64,000 nucleotides of DNA from Bog-473 sp963791455 (GTDB taxonomy: Bacteria > Actinomycetota > Acidimicrobiia > Acidimicrobiales > RAAP-2), in assembly GCA_963791455.1 (NCBI GenBank), contig CAWBSM010000002.1, positions 62,001 through 126,000 on the forward strand. Reading direction: 5' to 3'. Below the pieces are notes generated by a model. It was not told the DNA's origin, ran no database searches, and saw nothing but the letters and a program-made list of their open reading frames with translations. Numbering within the stretch: position 1 is the first letter of the stretch; each line of letters starts with the position of its first letter. The translations under genes were made by a program, and so were the position numbers. This document shows positions 43,758-52,547 of the stretch, in pieces.

Positions 43758-44665
43758 GCCGGCCTCGTCCCACGCAGCCCCACCCGGGCAGCGCCGATCA
43801 GAGGGCCGCGATCGGCGAGCCCGCCCGGGACCACCCGGGCACCCCGGGCGAAGTCGAGCCGGCACCGCAGGTCCATCTCCGCTTGGGCCGCCCGAAAGAA
43901 GGGCTCACCGAATCCCAGCGCGACCGAACCGCTCACCACCGCCAGCGGGAGGTCGAGGAGATTCACGACCGACGCAATGGCCCGACCGACCAGTGTCCCG
44001 GCGCGTTCCACCATGGTGGCGGAGGCCAGCGCGGCCGGCCGACCCGTGATGGCCGCCAGGGCCGTCCCGGACGCCTCCGCCTCCAGGCACCCCCGGCCAC
44101 CACAGCTGCACTCCCGCCCATCGGGCACCACGATCACGTGGCCGACGTGTCCCGCGTTGCCGAGCCGCCCCGAGAGCAGCCGCCCGTCGAGGACGATGCC
44201 CCCGCCCACCCCGGTCGACACGACCATCGCGAGGTAGTTCGTCTCCCCGGCGGCGGCGCCGACCCAACCCTCGCCCAGCGCAAGCGCTTTGGCATCGTTG
44301 TCGACGAAGGTTGGCAGCCCAGTCAGCGCGGCCAAACGAGCGCGCAAAGGAAAGGAACGCCAGGCCGGGATGTTCAAGGGCGACACCTCTTCGCCACCGC
44401 GTGTCATCGGCCCCCCGCAGCCCGCCCCGCAGACGAAGACCCAGTCGGCGTCATTCACGCCCGCGAGGATGCCCTGCACCAATCCGGCCAGGTCACTCCA
44501 GAGCGCCTCTCCTTCGTCGTCCCTGGTACCGCCGTTGCCCCCCGGCGCCGGTTGGGTCCGCCGCGTGGGCCGCACCGCCCGTTCCACCAGCGATCCGTCC
44601 CGGTTGACCAACCCGGCCGCCATCTTCGTCCCGCCGATATCCACGGCCAACACCAGGTCGGTCAC
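43754..44665 (-). CDS. ROK-family sugar kinase (glucokinase-like)
   Basis: 303 residues from the GTG at 44665 (VTDLVLAVDIGGTKMAAGLV). The ATP phosphate loop is AVDIGGTK, the sugar-binding region PTFVDNDAKALALGEGWVGA, and the ROK zinc-finger signature is VPDGRECSCGGRGCLEAEAS with CxCGxxGC. No N-terminal helix-turn-helix is present, so it is an enzyme rather than a ROK repressor. Glucose is the default substrate of such proteins; it could also phosphorylate other hexoses. Confidence 0.9.
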   Translation of the reverse strand: MTDLVLAVDIGGTKMAAGLVNRDGSLVERAVRPTRRTQPAPGGNGGTRDDEGEALWSDLAGLVQGILAGVNDADWVFVCGAGCGGPMTRGGEEVSPLNIPAWRSFPLRARLAALTGLPTFVDNDAKALALGEGWVGAAAGETNYLAMVVSTGVGGGIVLDGRLLSGRLGNAGHVGHVIVVPDGRECSCGGRGCLEAEASGTALAAITGRPAALASATMVERAGTLVGRAIASVVNLLDLPLAVVSGSVALGFGEPFFRAAQAEMDLRCRLDFARGARVVPGGLADRGPLIGAARVGLRGTRPA

Positions 44666-44747
44666 CGGGCCGGCACGAGCACGGTCTCGAAAGCCCAAAG
44701 GACGATCGGGCTCGGTTCAGCGGGGCCGAGGACGGGCCCCCCGATAC

Positions 44748-45149
44748 TCAGCCCTCGCGCCGGTGGAAGCGGGAGCGGAACCAGTCGCGAGCCTCGCTCA
44801 CAGCGCCCTCGATCCCGCTCGATGCGCTGCTGGGTTTCGACTCTCCGTCCTTCGTTCGCGTCAGGTCGTGCCAACCGGCCCGGCCCATGCGCCGCAAGTT
44901 CCGTTCGAACCAGACCGCCGAGGCGAACATGATCACGACGCCGACGAACCCGGCGATGACCGACGTGCTGTAGAAGGCAACGAGGATCACGATGCCGAGG
45001 ACGAACGTCACGGCAGCCCACTTGCAATAACGGCCGGCGTGCCGGTAGACGGTCTCCGACCGCACCCGTTCTGCGAACTCGGGGTCCTGACGGACCAGTG
45101 ACTCCTCGAGCTCGGCCAGGATTCGCTGTTCGTGGTCGGAAAGCGGCAC
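44748..45149 (-). CDS. DUF3040 membrane protein
   Basis: 133 residues from the GTG at 45149. The hallmark head is PLSDHEQRILAELEESLVRQ followed by DPEFAERV. Two transmembrane helices (WAAVTFVLGIVILVAFYSTS and VIAGFVGVVIMFASAVWFE) follow, and a basic tail ends it. DUF3040 proteins are common in actinobacteria near cell-wall genes; no function is known. Confidence 0.9.
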   Translation of the reverse strand: MPLSDHEQRILAELEESLVRQDPEFAERVRSETVYRHAGRYCKWAAVTFVLGIVILVAFYSTSVIAGFVGVVIMFASAVWFERNLRRMGRAGWHDLTRTKDGESKPSSASSGIEGAVSEARDWFRSRFHRREG

Positions 45150-45399
45150 TACCACCTGCCCCCTGGGATCTCCACATCCATCTGCGCCCCATGTTTGCAC
45201 GCCGGGACGGCCCGGACAATGCGAATGTGACCCTTCCTGCGTGCCCTCGTGGGGTTGTCCACCGCCCGGCAGTTTAGATCCGGATCGGGAGGTCCGGAAC
45301 GCGGCGGGCGCCTCCGGAGCAAGGTGGTCCCGGTCCAGGTCGGGCCCCCAACCCGTAGCCCAGGCACGGCACCGGTGCGCCGGTCGGGTGCCGGCAACG

Positions 45400-45720
45400 C
45401 TACGCCTTGGGCTCCTTGGGGCGGCGGCGCATGATCAGTGCGGTGATCAGCGCCCCGAGAACGCCCGAGATCACGATGACGACGATCAGCGGCGCCTGGC
45501 GGTGGAAGACCCAGAAGTCGATCCGGACGTCCCCGAGGTTGGCCAGCGCGAACCAGGCCAACAGGATGACCGCCGCCGCGACCCCGACCACAGTCGCCTG
45601 CCGGCGCCGGTCGACTCCCGCGCCTCCCCCCTTCCCCTGGCCGCTCGAATCGGGGGGATGGGGCTCCGAGTGCACCGGGCGTCTGGCCACGAGGCCATTC
45701 TGCACCTCCTGCTCCCCCAT
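45400..45720 (-). CDS. LapA-domain (DUF1049) small membrane protein
   Basis: 106 residues from ATG 45720. A cytosolic Pro/Gly-rich head and RRRQATVVGVAAAVILLAWF form the first helix, DVRIDFWVFHRQAPLIVVIV with SGVLGALITALIM the second, then RRRPKEPKA. The F-W-x-x-x-x-x-P-L arrangement between helices is the LapA signature. LapA-domain proteins assist lipid or envelope traffic in Gram-negatives; the role here is unknown. Confidence 0.85.
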   Translation of the reverse strand: MGEQEVQNGLVARRPVHSEPHPPDSSGQGKGGGAGVDRRRQATVVGVAAAVILLAWFALANLGDVRIDFWVFHRQAPLIVVIVISGVLGALITALIMRRRPKEPKA

Positions 45721-45830
45721 GGTGGTACAAGCGAGGGGAAGACCCACGACGTCCGGACCCCCGAGGGCGTCCACGACGACCCCGGCCTGCCCCGTCAGCT
45801 GCTATGAGAGTGGTCCCGGAAGGAGCGGCG

Positions 45831-47402
45831 ATGAGCGTGAGCAAGAGCGAGATACTCATGGGCGCCCGCACCATGTGGGAGCTCGTCGAACGGCGCGCCG
45901 CCGCGTCGCCCGACCACCCCATGCTCATTGCGGCCGACGGCGAGACGGTCACCTTCGGCCAATTCCGCGACCGGGCCGAACGTGTCGCCGCCGGCCTCCA
46001 AGGCCTGGGCGTGACCGCGGGATCGGTCGTCTCGTGGCAGCTCCCCACCAGGATCGACACCATCGTGCTCTCCATCGCGCTGTCTCGCCTCGGGGCGGTC
46101 CAGAACCCGATCATCCACCTCTACCGCGAGCGCGAGGTCGGGTTCGCCCTCCGCCAGACCGGCGCCGCGCTCTTCGTCATCCCCGGCACCTGGAGAGACA
46201 TCGACTTCACGGCGATCGCCGAGCGCGCCCGGGCGGACGCCGCAACGAACCCGACCATCCTCACCACCACTGACGGTCTCCCGGAAGCCGACCCCGCCGT
46301 GCTGCCGGCGACGCCCCCGGGGGCTGACCCCGAGCGCGCCCCCGTCCGCTGGATCTACTACACCTCCGGATCTACCGCCGACCCGAAGGGCGTGCAGCAC
46401 ACGGACCAGACGTTGATCGCCGGCGGGTGGGGCCTCGCCCGCGCCCTCGACATGGGTCCCGACGACGTGGGCTCCATAGCCTTCCCGTTCGCCCACATCG
46501 CCGGCCCCGACTATCTGGTCACGATGCTCTCGATCGGGTTTCCGGCCGTCCTCGTCGAGGCGTTCTCGGCCCCCGACGTTCTGCCCATCTTCCGCAAGCA
46601 CGGGGCGACCATGGTCGGCGGCAGCACCGCGTTCTACGTGGCGTACCTGGCCGAGCAACGCAAGACGCCCGACGATCCCATCCTCCCCTCGCTGCGGGTC
46701 ATGACCGGCGGTGGCGCCGCCAAGCCGCCCGAGATCCACTACGAGGTGCGCGACGAGATCGGTGGGCGCGGCGTAGTGCACGGGTACGGCATGACCGAGG
46801 TGCCGATGATCTCCAACGGCTCGCCCCACGACACGGACGAGCAGCTCGCCAACACCGACGGCAAGCCGGTGGAGGGCGCCCAGGTTCGCATCGTCTCGCT
46901 CGACGGGCGGGTCGCTGGGCCTGACGAGGAAGGCGAGGTCAGGGTGAAAGGTCCCATGGTGTTCCACGGCTACACCGATCCCGCGCTGAACGCGGACGCG
47001 TTCGACCAGGAGGGCTACTTCCGCACCGGGGACCTGGGCCGGCTCCGCGCGGACGGGCACCTGTCGCTGAGCGGTCGCTTGAAGGACGTCATCGTCCGCA
47101 AGGGGGAGAACATCAGCGCCAAGGAGATCGAGGACCTTCTCTACACCCACCCGAAGGTCATCGAGGTGGCCGTCGTCGGGCTGCCCGACCCCGAACGCGG
47201 CGAGCTCGTCTGCGCCGTGGTGCAGCTCGCCGACGACGCCGACGGACTCGAGCTGGCCGAGATCGCCGCCTTTTGCCGCGACGCCGGATTGATGACCCAG
47301 AAGATCCCCGAGCAGATCGAGATCCGCACCGAATGGCCTCGCGCCGGCACCGGCAAGATCGTCAAGAAGTCGCTGCGCGACGAGTACTCGGCCGTCGGAT
47401 GA
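45831..47402 (+). CDS. Acyl-CoA synthetase (AMP-dependent, fatty-acid or cyclohexanecarboxylate type)
   Basis: 523 residues from the ATG at 45831 after GGAGCGGCG. Motifs of the ANL superfamily run in order: WIYYTSGSTADPKGVQHTD (P-loop), AFPFAHIAGPDY, VHGYGMTEVPMISNGS (A5), GYFRTGDLGRLRADGHLSLS (A7), GRLKDVIVRKGENISAKEIE (A8) and PRAGTGKIVKKSLRDEY with the catalytic Lys. The substrate cannot be read from sequence; it resembles CoA ligases acting on medium or cyclic acids. It is coupled to the phosphatase gene by ATGA. Confidence 0.9.
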   Translation: MSVSKSEILMGARTMWELVERRAAASPDHPMLIAADGETVTFGQFRDRAERVAAGLQGLGVTAGSVVSWQLPTRIDTIVLSIALSRLGAVQNPIIHLYREREVGFALRQTGAALFVIPGTWRDIDFTAIAERARADAATNPTILTTTDGLPEADPAVLPATPPGADPERAPVRWIYYTSGSTADPKGVQHTDQTLIAGGWGLARALDMGPDDVGSIAFPFAHIAGPDYLVTMLSIGFPAVLVEAFSAPDVLPIFRKHGATMVGGSTAFYVAYLAEQRKTPDDPILPSLRVMTGGGAAKPPEIHYEVRDEIGGRGVVHGYGMTEVPMISNGSPHDTDEQLANTDGKPVEGAQVRIVSLDGRVAGPDEEGEVRVKGPMVFHGYTDPALNADAFDQEGYFRTGDLGRLRADGHLSLSGRLKDVIVRKGENISAKEIEDLLYTHPKVIEVAVVGLPDPERGELVCAVVQLADDADGLELAEIAAFCRDAGLMTQKIPEQIEIRTEWPRAGTGKIVKKSLRDEYSAVG

Positions 47403-47968
47403 AGGGACCGGTGCCGCGCGGGTCGCGCCGTCTCGTCGTCCCGCCCGGGCCGATCGGCACGGGCCCGTACCGCGTCCTCTTCGTCTGCACCGGGAACATT
47501 TGTCGCTCGCCGATGGCCGAGATCATCACTCGGTCGCTCGCAACGTCCACCGAGCTCGCCGACGGTACGGCTCTCGGCGACCACCTGGACGTCCGGAGCG
47601 CCGGCACCGGGCCCTGGCACGAGGGCGAGCCGATGCACGACCTCGCCTCGGAGGCTCTGGCCCGGGCCGGCTACCCCTCGCACGGTCACCTGGCCCGTCA
47701 AATCGCGCGGTCCCGACTGAGCGAGATCGACCTCGTGCTGGCCCTTGACCGCCGCCACCAACAGACGCTGCGCAGCCTGGGCGCCGACCCGGAGCGCCTG
47801 ATCCTGCTCCGGGCCTTCGACGCCGCCGCAGGCGCCGCCGCCGACGTCCCCGACCCCTACTACGGCGATCACGCGGTCTTCGACGAATGCCGCGACATGA
47901 TCGAGGCCGCCTGCTCGGGCCTGGTGGCGTCGCTGGCCACCCACTGGGACAGTCTCTGGGCCGCCTAG
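47399..47968 (+). CDS. Low-molecular-weight protein-tyrosine phosphatase
   Basis: 189 residues. The phosphate-binding loop is LFVCTGNICRSPMAEIITRS (C-x5-R-S), and the general acid motif DPYYGD follows near the C-terminus. The first 25 residues are an unusual Arg/Pro extension before VLFVCTG. ATG 47399 overlaps the synthetase stop. These enzymes dephosphorylate tyrosine on kinases of exopolysaccharide or signalling systems; the CapA gene follows 111 bp downstream, but no kinase is nearby. Confidence 0.92.
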   Translation: MKGPVPRGSRRLVVPPGPIGTGPYRVLFVCTGNICRSPMAEIITRSLATSTELADGTALGDHLDVRSAGTGPWHEGEPMHDLASEALARAGYPSHGHLARQIARSRLSEIDLVLALDRRHQQTLRSLGADPERLILLRAFDAAAGAAADVPDPYYGDHAVFDECRDMIEAACSGLVASLATHWDSLWAA

Positions 47969-48079
47969 GCCGACTCGTGACCGCCCCACCGGTCTCCCCT
48001 CCCCGCCAGTCACGCGAAATAGCTGGTCAGCGGCCCGGTCGCCCAGGGTCGCCAGCCCGGCATGTGACATAGTGCCGGC

Positions 48080-49420
48080 GTGGTCTCACGCAGGGTCATG
48101 CGGAGACGGCGCCAGTTCGCCGTCGGAGGGGTGCTTCTCCTCCTGGTCCTGATCTATCTCGCGTTCTTCTCGGGTGGCGGCACGAGCAAGCCGCCGCCCC
48201 CGGCCGAACCGGCGCCGCATCACGCCACGGTCGCCGACCAGCGCTTCCCAAAAGACTCAACGCTGAACCCCGACTGGAAGGGCAACGGCCACGCGGTGAG
48301 GCTCGGCTTCGGCGGCGACGTGCACTTTGCCGGTGTCGTCGGCGAGAACCTGGCCAAGGACCCCGCCACCGCCCTCGGCACCACCATCCCGCAACTCTTC
48401 GCGGGGGCCAACCTGACCATGGTCAACCTCGAAACGGCCGTCACGGACGGCACCTGTCCCGAACCGCAGTCGAAGCCGTACATCTTCGACGCACCGGCAT
48501 CGGCCATCACCGCGCTCAAGAGCGCTGACATCTCACTGGCCACCGAGGCCAACGACCATGGGCTCGACTGCGGCCCCCAGGGTCTGTCCCAGAACCTGAC
48601 CATCGCGTCACGGGCCGGCTACCCGATCATCGGCATCGGGAACACCGCCTCACAGGCCTTCACCCCCTTCCGGGTCACCATCGCCGGGCAGCGCATCGCG
48701 GTCATCGCGGCGACACAGGTGATCGCCGACAATCTCGTCGGCACCTGGACGGCCACCGCGAACCAGCCCGGCGTGGCCTCAGCCATCGACCCCACCGAAT
48801 TGGTGCGAGAGGTGCAGCAGGTGCGACACAGCGCGGACACCGTGATCGTCTACGTGCACTGGGGTACCGAGACCCAAGCCTGCCCGAACCCGCAGCAAGA
48901 ACCGTTGGCACAGCAATTGGTCAAAGCGGGCGCCGACATCGTGATCGGTTCCAACACGCACGTGCTCCTCGGGGGTGGATACCTTGGCAGCGCTTACGTC
49001 GACTACGGGCTCGGCAACTTCGCCTTCTACGACGATGCGCCCCCGGAGACCGACAGCGGCTCCCTGATGGTCACCGCCGAAGGGCGCCACATCACAGGAG
49101 TCGTCTGGCGCCCTGCCACGATCCTCGCCGGACTGCCGCAACCACTGACCGGTGCACCGGCCACCGCGGCGATCCAGAGCTGGAACGCGGCCCGCAGCTG
49201 CACCAACCTCGCGGCCTCTCCCTCCGCCAGCCTCACCACGATGCACGGCGAGACCACCCCCTTCATTGCCCCGCCGACCACGACGACGACCACCACGACG
49301 ACCGTGCCGACGACGGGGTCCTCGGGCGCCGGTCCCGGCACGACCTCGACCACGGGACGGAGCACCACGACGGCGCCGAGCTCGACAACGACCGCCCCGA
49401 CCGACAACGCCGGCGGGTGA
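48080..49420 (+). CDS. CapA-family (metallophosphoesterase-like) membrane-anchored protein
   Basis: 446 residues. After RRVMRRRRQ comes one signal-anchor helix (FAVGGVLLLLVLIYLAFFSG), then a Pro-rich linker. The CapA domain has RLGFGGDVHFAGVVGENLAK, NLTMVNLETAVTDGTCPEP, LATEANDHGLDCGPQGL, IVYVHWGTETQACPNPQQE and IVIGSNTHVLLGGGYLG with YVDYGLGNFAFYDD. A Thr/Ser-rich low-complexity tail (TTTTTTTTVP block) ends it. CapA is required for poly-gamma-glutamate or capsule biogenesis in bacilli; here the outside substrate is unknown. The start is GTG. Confidence 0.88.
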   Translation: MVSRRVMRRRRQFAVGGVLLLLVLIYLAFFSGGGTSKPPPPAEPAPHHATVADQRFPKDSTLNPDWKGNGHAVRLGFGGDVHFAGVVGENLAKDPATALGTTIPQLFAGANLTMVNLETAVTDGTCPEPQSKPYIFDAPASAITALKSADISLATEANDHGLDCGPQGLSQNLTIASRAGYPIIGIGNTASQAFTPFRVTIAGQRIAVIAATQVIADNLVGTWTATANQPGVASAIDPTELVREVQQVRHSADTVIVYVHWGTETQACPNPQQEPLAQQLVKAGADIVIGSNTHVLLGGGYLGSAYVDYGLGNFAFYDDAPPETDSGSLMVTAEGRHITGVVWRPATILAGLPQPLTGAPATAAIQSWNAARSCTNLAASPSASLTTMHGETTPFIAPPTTTTTTTTTVPTTGSSGAGPGTTSTTGRSTTTAPSSTTTAPTDNAGG

Positions 49421-49574
49421 CGAGCGAGCCTGGACGCTCCGCATCCTCTGGGAGCTGCGCTGCGGGACCTATGCCCTGACCCCCCTCGGCGGCGAACTTG
49501 GCGAGGCCATCGCCCCGCGGCAGCGCTGGGCCGAACGCTGGTCGTCAGGACGGGGCTCGCACACGCAGCGGTGA
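49413..49574 (+). pseudogene. HxlR-type regulator remnant with internal deletion
   Basis: After the CapA stop, a reading frame without a start codon gives AWTLRILWELRCG directly joined to TYALTPLGGELGEAIAPRQR and WAERWS. The first part matches helix 1-2 of HxlR-family regulators (WTLLILRELL-type). The second matches their C-terminal wing-to-helix end (YxLTPxGxxLxxxLxxLxxWxERW). About 50 residues, including the recognition helix, are missing at the joint. It reads as a deletion remnant. The 25 bp after it up to the DUF2254 stop hold nothing. Confidence 0.6.
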
Positions 49575-49599
49575 ACACCCACCGAGAGACCCGAAGGGG

Positions 49600-51045
49600 T
49601 CACCGTGCAGATGCACCCCCTCCAGGCACGTCGATCTTCGACCACGTGTGGGGCAGCTCCTTGAAGGCGTCCTCGCCCGGTATGCGCCGATAGCGGAAAC
49701 GGATCTCCTCCAGGTCGTTCGGCTCGGTCACCGTCTCTTCGGACAGCCGCAACACCATGTCGGCTTGGCGCCGGAGCACGATTCGCTGGGCTTCCGTCGT
49801 GGTGTCGAGCATGATCGACCCGAATGAGTCGATGAGCCGGATGAGCACCGCGGGCATGCGTGCGGCCGCCTGGCGGATCTTGTCAAACGACCGGTTGACC
49901 ATGCGGGCGTAGGAGGGGTCAGACTCAATGAGACGAATACTTCCGGACGCATCCCGGTAAACGCCCTCGTCGAGCACCCGGCCTGACACGCGACCAAGGC
50001 CCGCCGAAAGCCAGTCGATGCACGTGAGGGCGGTGAAGGTGTCGTTGACCGCGGCCGAGAGTGCCCGAATGGCGATCTCGACGAGCTGGTCGATGGCGAA
50101 CACCGGATCTTGCACGAGCGTGCGGTGCGGGCCGGTGACATGCGCCCTGGAGAGGGCCAGGGCCACCTCGGGCGCGGCACCCCTGGGCCAGACCATGGCC
50201 AGCGGGCGCCCGGTGGCCAGAAAGTGGCCCGGTCGGTGCTCCAGGCGGACCACCGAGTCCGTTCGGGTGGCGATGGCGATCAGCTGGGAGTAGCCGACGT
50301 ACTGGATGTAGCCACTCACCTGGGAGGGGACGACCGCACCACGGTCCTCGATGAGCTTGAGCAGTTCGGGAACGGACTTCCCCCGTTCGAGTGGCTCGTG
50401 GGTCTCGGTCATCATGCCAACCCTGTCGGGAAACTCGGCGTCGATGGACTCCATCAGATCGTCGGCGATCCCCGCGATCACCTCCGGCAGCTGAATCGAC
50501 TTGGCGATGTGATGGATGAAGTAGATGAGGATGCCGAGGTCGACCAGCATGAGGGCCTCAGCGACCGAGGTGGACAAGTAGGGGACGAACGCCTGGCTCA
50601 CACTGTTGATGGAACCGAGCGCGAGCACGGCGAAGACGAACGTGCCGACGAACACGCCCAACGTCACCTGATTGCCCACGTCGCGGACGAAGTTGCGCAT
50701 CATGCGCGGTCCGAACTGCTGCGACGCCAGCGTCAGGGCAAGGATCGTGATAGAGAACACCACGCCGACGACCGTGATGATTGCGGCGGCGATGGCAATC
50801 AGGACCTGCCGCTCCGCGTCGGGGCCCCCGGTCCGGATCCAGCCTGGGAGGTTGATGTGATGGTGGTACGCGGCCAGATCGATTTCGAACGTCACCACGA
50901 ACAGCAACGCCGAGACCACGACCAGGATGCTCGGGACAACCCACAACGTCGTCCGCAGCTCCTCCCAGCGCCAGCTCGGGAGCTGCCGCCGGTCCTTGGT
51001 GATGCGGGCCGGCTGCGGGCCGACAATTTCCTCGTGGTCGGTCAT
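49600..51045 (-). CDS. DUF2254 membrane protein
   Basis: 481 residues with four N-terminal transmembrane helices (VVPSILVVVSALLFVVTFEI, VLIAIAAAIITVVGVVFSIT, VTLGVFVGTFVFAVLALGSI, ALMLVDLGILIYFIHHIAKS). The signature ILALTLASQQFGPRMMRNFV lies after helix 2. A large cytosolic domain includes DPVFAIDQLVEIAIRALSAA and VNDTFTALTCIDWLSAGL. The family is predicted to be a membrane protein of unknown function, abundant in soil actinobacteria. It stands alone. Confidence 0.9.
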   Translation of the reverse strand: MTDHEEIVGPQPARITKDRRQLPSWRWEELRTTLWVVPSILVVVSALLFVVTFEIDLAAYHHHINLPGWIRTGGPDAERQVLIAIAAAIITVVGVVFSITILALTLASQQFGPRMMRNFVRDVGNQVTLGVFVGTFVFAVLALGSINSVSQAFVPYLSTSVAEALMLVDLGILIYFIHHIAKSIQLPEVIAGIADDLMESIDAEFPDRVGMMTETHEPLERGKSVPELLKLIEDRGAVVPSQVSGYIQYVGYSQLIAIATRTDSVVRLEHRPGHFLATGRPLAMVWPRGAAPEVALALSRAHVTGPHRTLVQDPVFAIDQLVEIAIRALSAAVNDTFTALTCIDWLSAGLGRVSGRVLDEGVYRDASGSIRLIESDPSYARMVNRSFDKIRQAAARMPAVLIRLIDSFGSIMLDTTTEAQRIVLRRQADMVLRLSEETVTEPNDLEEIRFRYRRIPGEDAFKELPHTWSKIDVPGGGASAR

Positions 51046-51177
51046 GTGATGGCGGCGTGGGTGGTCATGAGGCAGGTGTCATTCGTTGCCGACCAGTCTT
51101 CCCGGCACACCGCACAGACGTAAACCACATTAGTCGGCCACCCGCCTGCTCCCCTGCCCGTCAGCCCGGGCGTCGCG

Positions 51178-52524
51178 TCACGTCCGGAAGAATCGGGGCA
51201 GGTGTTCCCGGTTGGCGGCCAACAACTCGTCCGCCAGATCGGCGGCGAGTGGATACTGCCCGACGAGCGGGTTGGCCAGGAGCGCACGCACGACGTCGTC
51301 GCGGCTGCCGGAGCACGCTGCCTTCACCGCGAGCCGCTCGTAGGCCTTGGCGTGCTGCACGAGACCGAGCATCTCCGAAGACAAAGGCCGTTGGGGCAGG
51401 GGATGGGCGCCGCGCGCGTCGACGACGGCGGTCGTCTCCACGACCGCGTCGTCCGACAACCCCGGCACCGCGCCGTCGTTGCGCATGTCGACGACCTGGA
51501 CGTCGCCGGTCCCGGCGTGCAACGAAGCCATCAGCCGCACCGCGGCCAGCGAGTAGTAGGCCCCACCCCGGTAGGACAATGCTTCGGGCTTCGAGACCAG
51601 CGACGGATCGCGGTATTCCTCGAGGAGCTTGGCTTCGAGCTCGGCCACGACGTCGGCGCGAGGCCGGTAGCCGGGCGCCGACTGTTGCGCGACCTCAGAA
51701 TCGTGCCCGTAGTAGTAGTGCACGTAGTACGAGGGAAGCGCGTGCTGCAAGCGGAGCACGTCGATCGACACCCCGCTCTCGAGTTCGAGTTCGGGTCCGA
51801 ACCGCTCGAAGAGCTCTCCGAGACGATCCTCTTCGACAGCGCTGTCGGCGCCGCCGTGGCGTGGGCCTTGACCGTGACGAGGACCGATGCCGGATCCCGG
51901 CCCTCGCACGCGGGCCGACCGGATCCAGGTGAGATGGTTCAGCCCCACGTGCTCGATCGCGACGTCGTCGGGGTCGACGCCGAGATAGTGGCCGATCCGG
52001 CGCTGGGCCCAGATGGCGACGTTGCACAAACCCACGGCCCGGTGGCCGTCGTCGAGTAAGGCTTGGGTCACGATCCCCACCGGATTGGTGAAGTCGACCA
52101 GCCAGGCGCCCTGGTTGGCCCGGACCGCCATCTGCTCCGCCAGCTCGAGCACGACCGGCACCGTGCGCAACGCTTTGGCCAATCCGCCCGCGCCCGTGGT
52201 CTCTTGGCCCAGGCATCCGTAGCCCACGGGAAGCGTCTCGTCCACCCGGCGCGCCGCTTGGCCCCCGATCCGCAGCTGCACGACGACGAAGTCCGCACCT
52301 TCGAGAGCGGCCTGCACATCGGCCGTGGTCCAGAACGTCCCACCCCATCCCCGCTCCCGCAAGATGCGCTCCGAGAGCCCGCCCACGATCTCGCGCCGTA
52401 GGTCGCTCGGATCGAGGAGGACGAGATCGTCGACGACGATGCGGTCCTCCAGATCGCACAGCTCGTCGACGAGCTCAGGGGTGTACGTGCTCCCACCGCC
52501 GACGACGGCCACCTTGGTGCCCAC
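51178..52524 (-). CDS. Glycoside hydrolase family 4 (6-phospho-beta-glucosidase-like)
   Basis: A 448-residue NAD- and Mn-dependent GH4 enzyme. The Rossmann head is KVAVVGGGSTYTPELVDEL, then VDDLVLLDPSDLRR. VVQLRIGGQAARRVDETLPV and QETTGAGGLAKALRTVPVVL are typical of the phospho-beta-glucosidase branch, and metal ligands lie in GLCNVAIWAQ and EHVGLNHLTWIR. A Gly/Arg/His-rich insert follows RSARV. GTG 52524 is the start. Divergent pairing with an N-acetylglucosamine-kinase-like gene suggests use of phosphorylated amino-sugar or glucoside disaccharides. Confidence 0.92.
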   Translation of the reverse strand: MGTKVAVVGGGSTYTPELVDELCDLEDRIVVDDLVLLDPSDLRREIVGGLSERILRERGWGGTFWTTADVQAALEGADFVVVQLRIGGQAARRVDETLPVGYGCLGQETTGAGGLAKALRTVPVVLELAEQMAVRANQGAWLVDFTNPVGIVTQALLDDGHRAVGLCNVAIWAQRRIGHYLGVDPDDVAIEHVGLNHLTWIRSARVRGPGSGIGPRHGQGPRHGGADSAVEEDRLGELFERFGPELELESGVSIDVLRLQHALPSYYVHYYYGHDSEVAQQSAPGYRPRADVVAELEAKLLEEYRDPSLVSKPEALSYRGGAYYSLAAVRLMASLHAGTGDVQVVDMRNDGAVPGLSDDAVVETTAVVDARGAHPLPQRPLSSEMLGLVQHAKAYERLAVKAACSGSRDDVVRALLANPLVGQYPLAADLADELLAANREHLPRFFRT

Positions 52525-52547
52525 GCAGCGCAACGTAACATCCGAGC
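52525..52547. promoter_or_regulatory. Compact bidirectional promoter, GH4 / kinase
   Basis: The 23-bp gap holds aacgtaacat. On the + strand TAACAT (52536-52541) is 6 nt before the kinase GTG. On the - strand TACGTT (52537-52532) is 7 nt before the GH4 GTG. The two -10 hexamers overlap by two bases. Both transcripts would be leaderless, like menB/menE. Confidence 0.45.

Noticed and set aside
49260..49410. ACC/ACG repeat array after capA
   Set aside because: It is the coding sequence of the Thr-rich C-terminal tail of the CapA protein.
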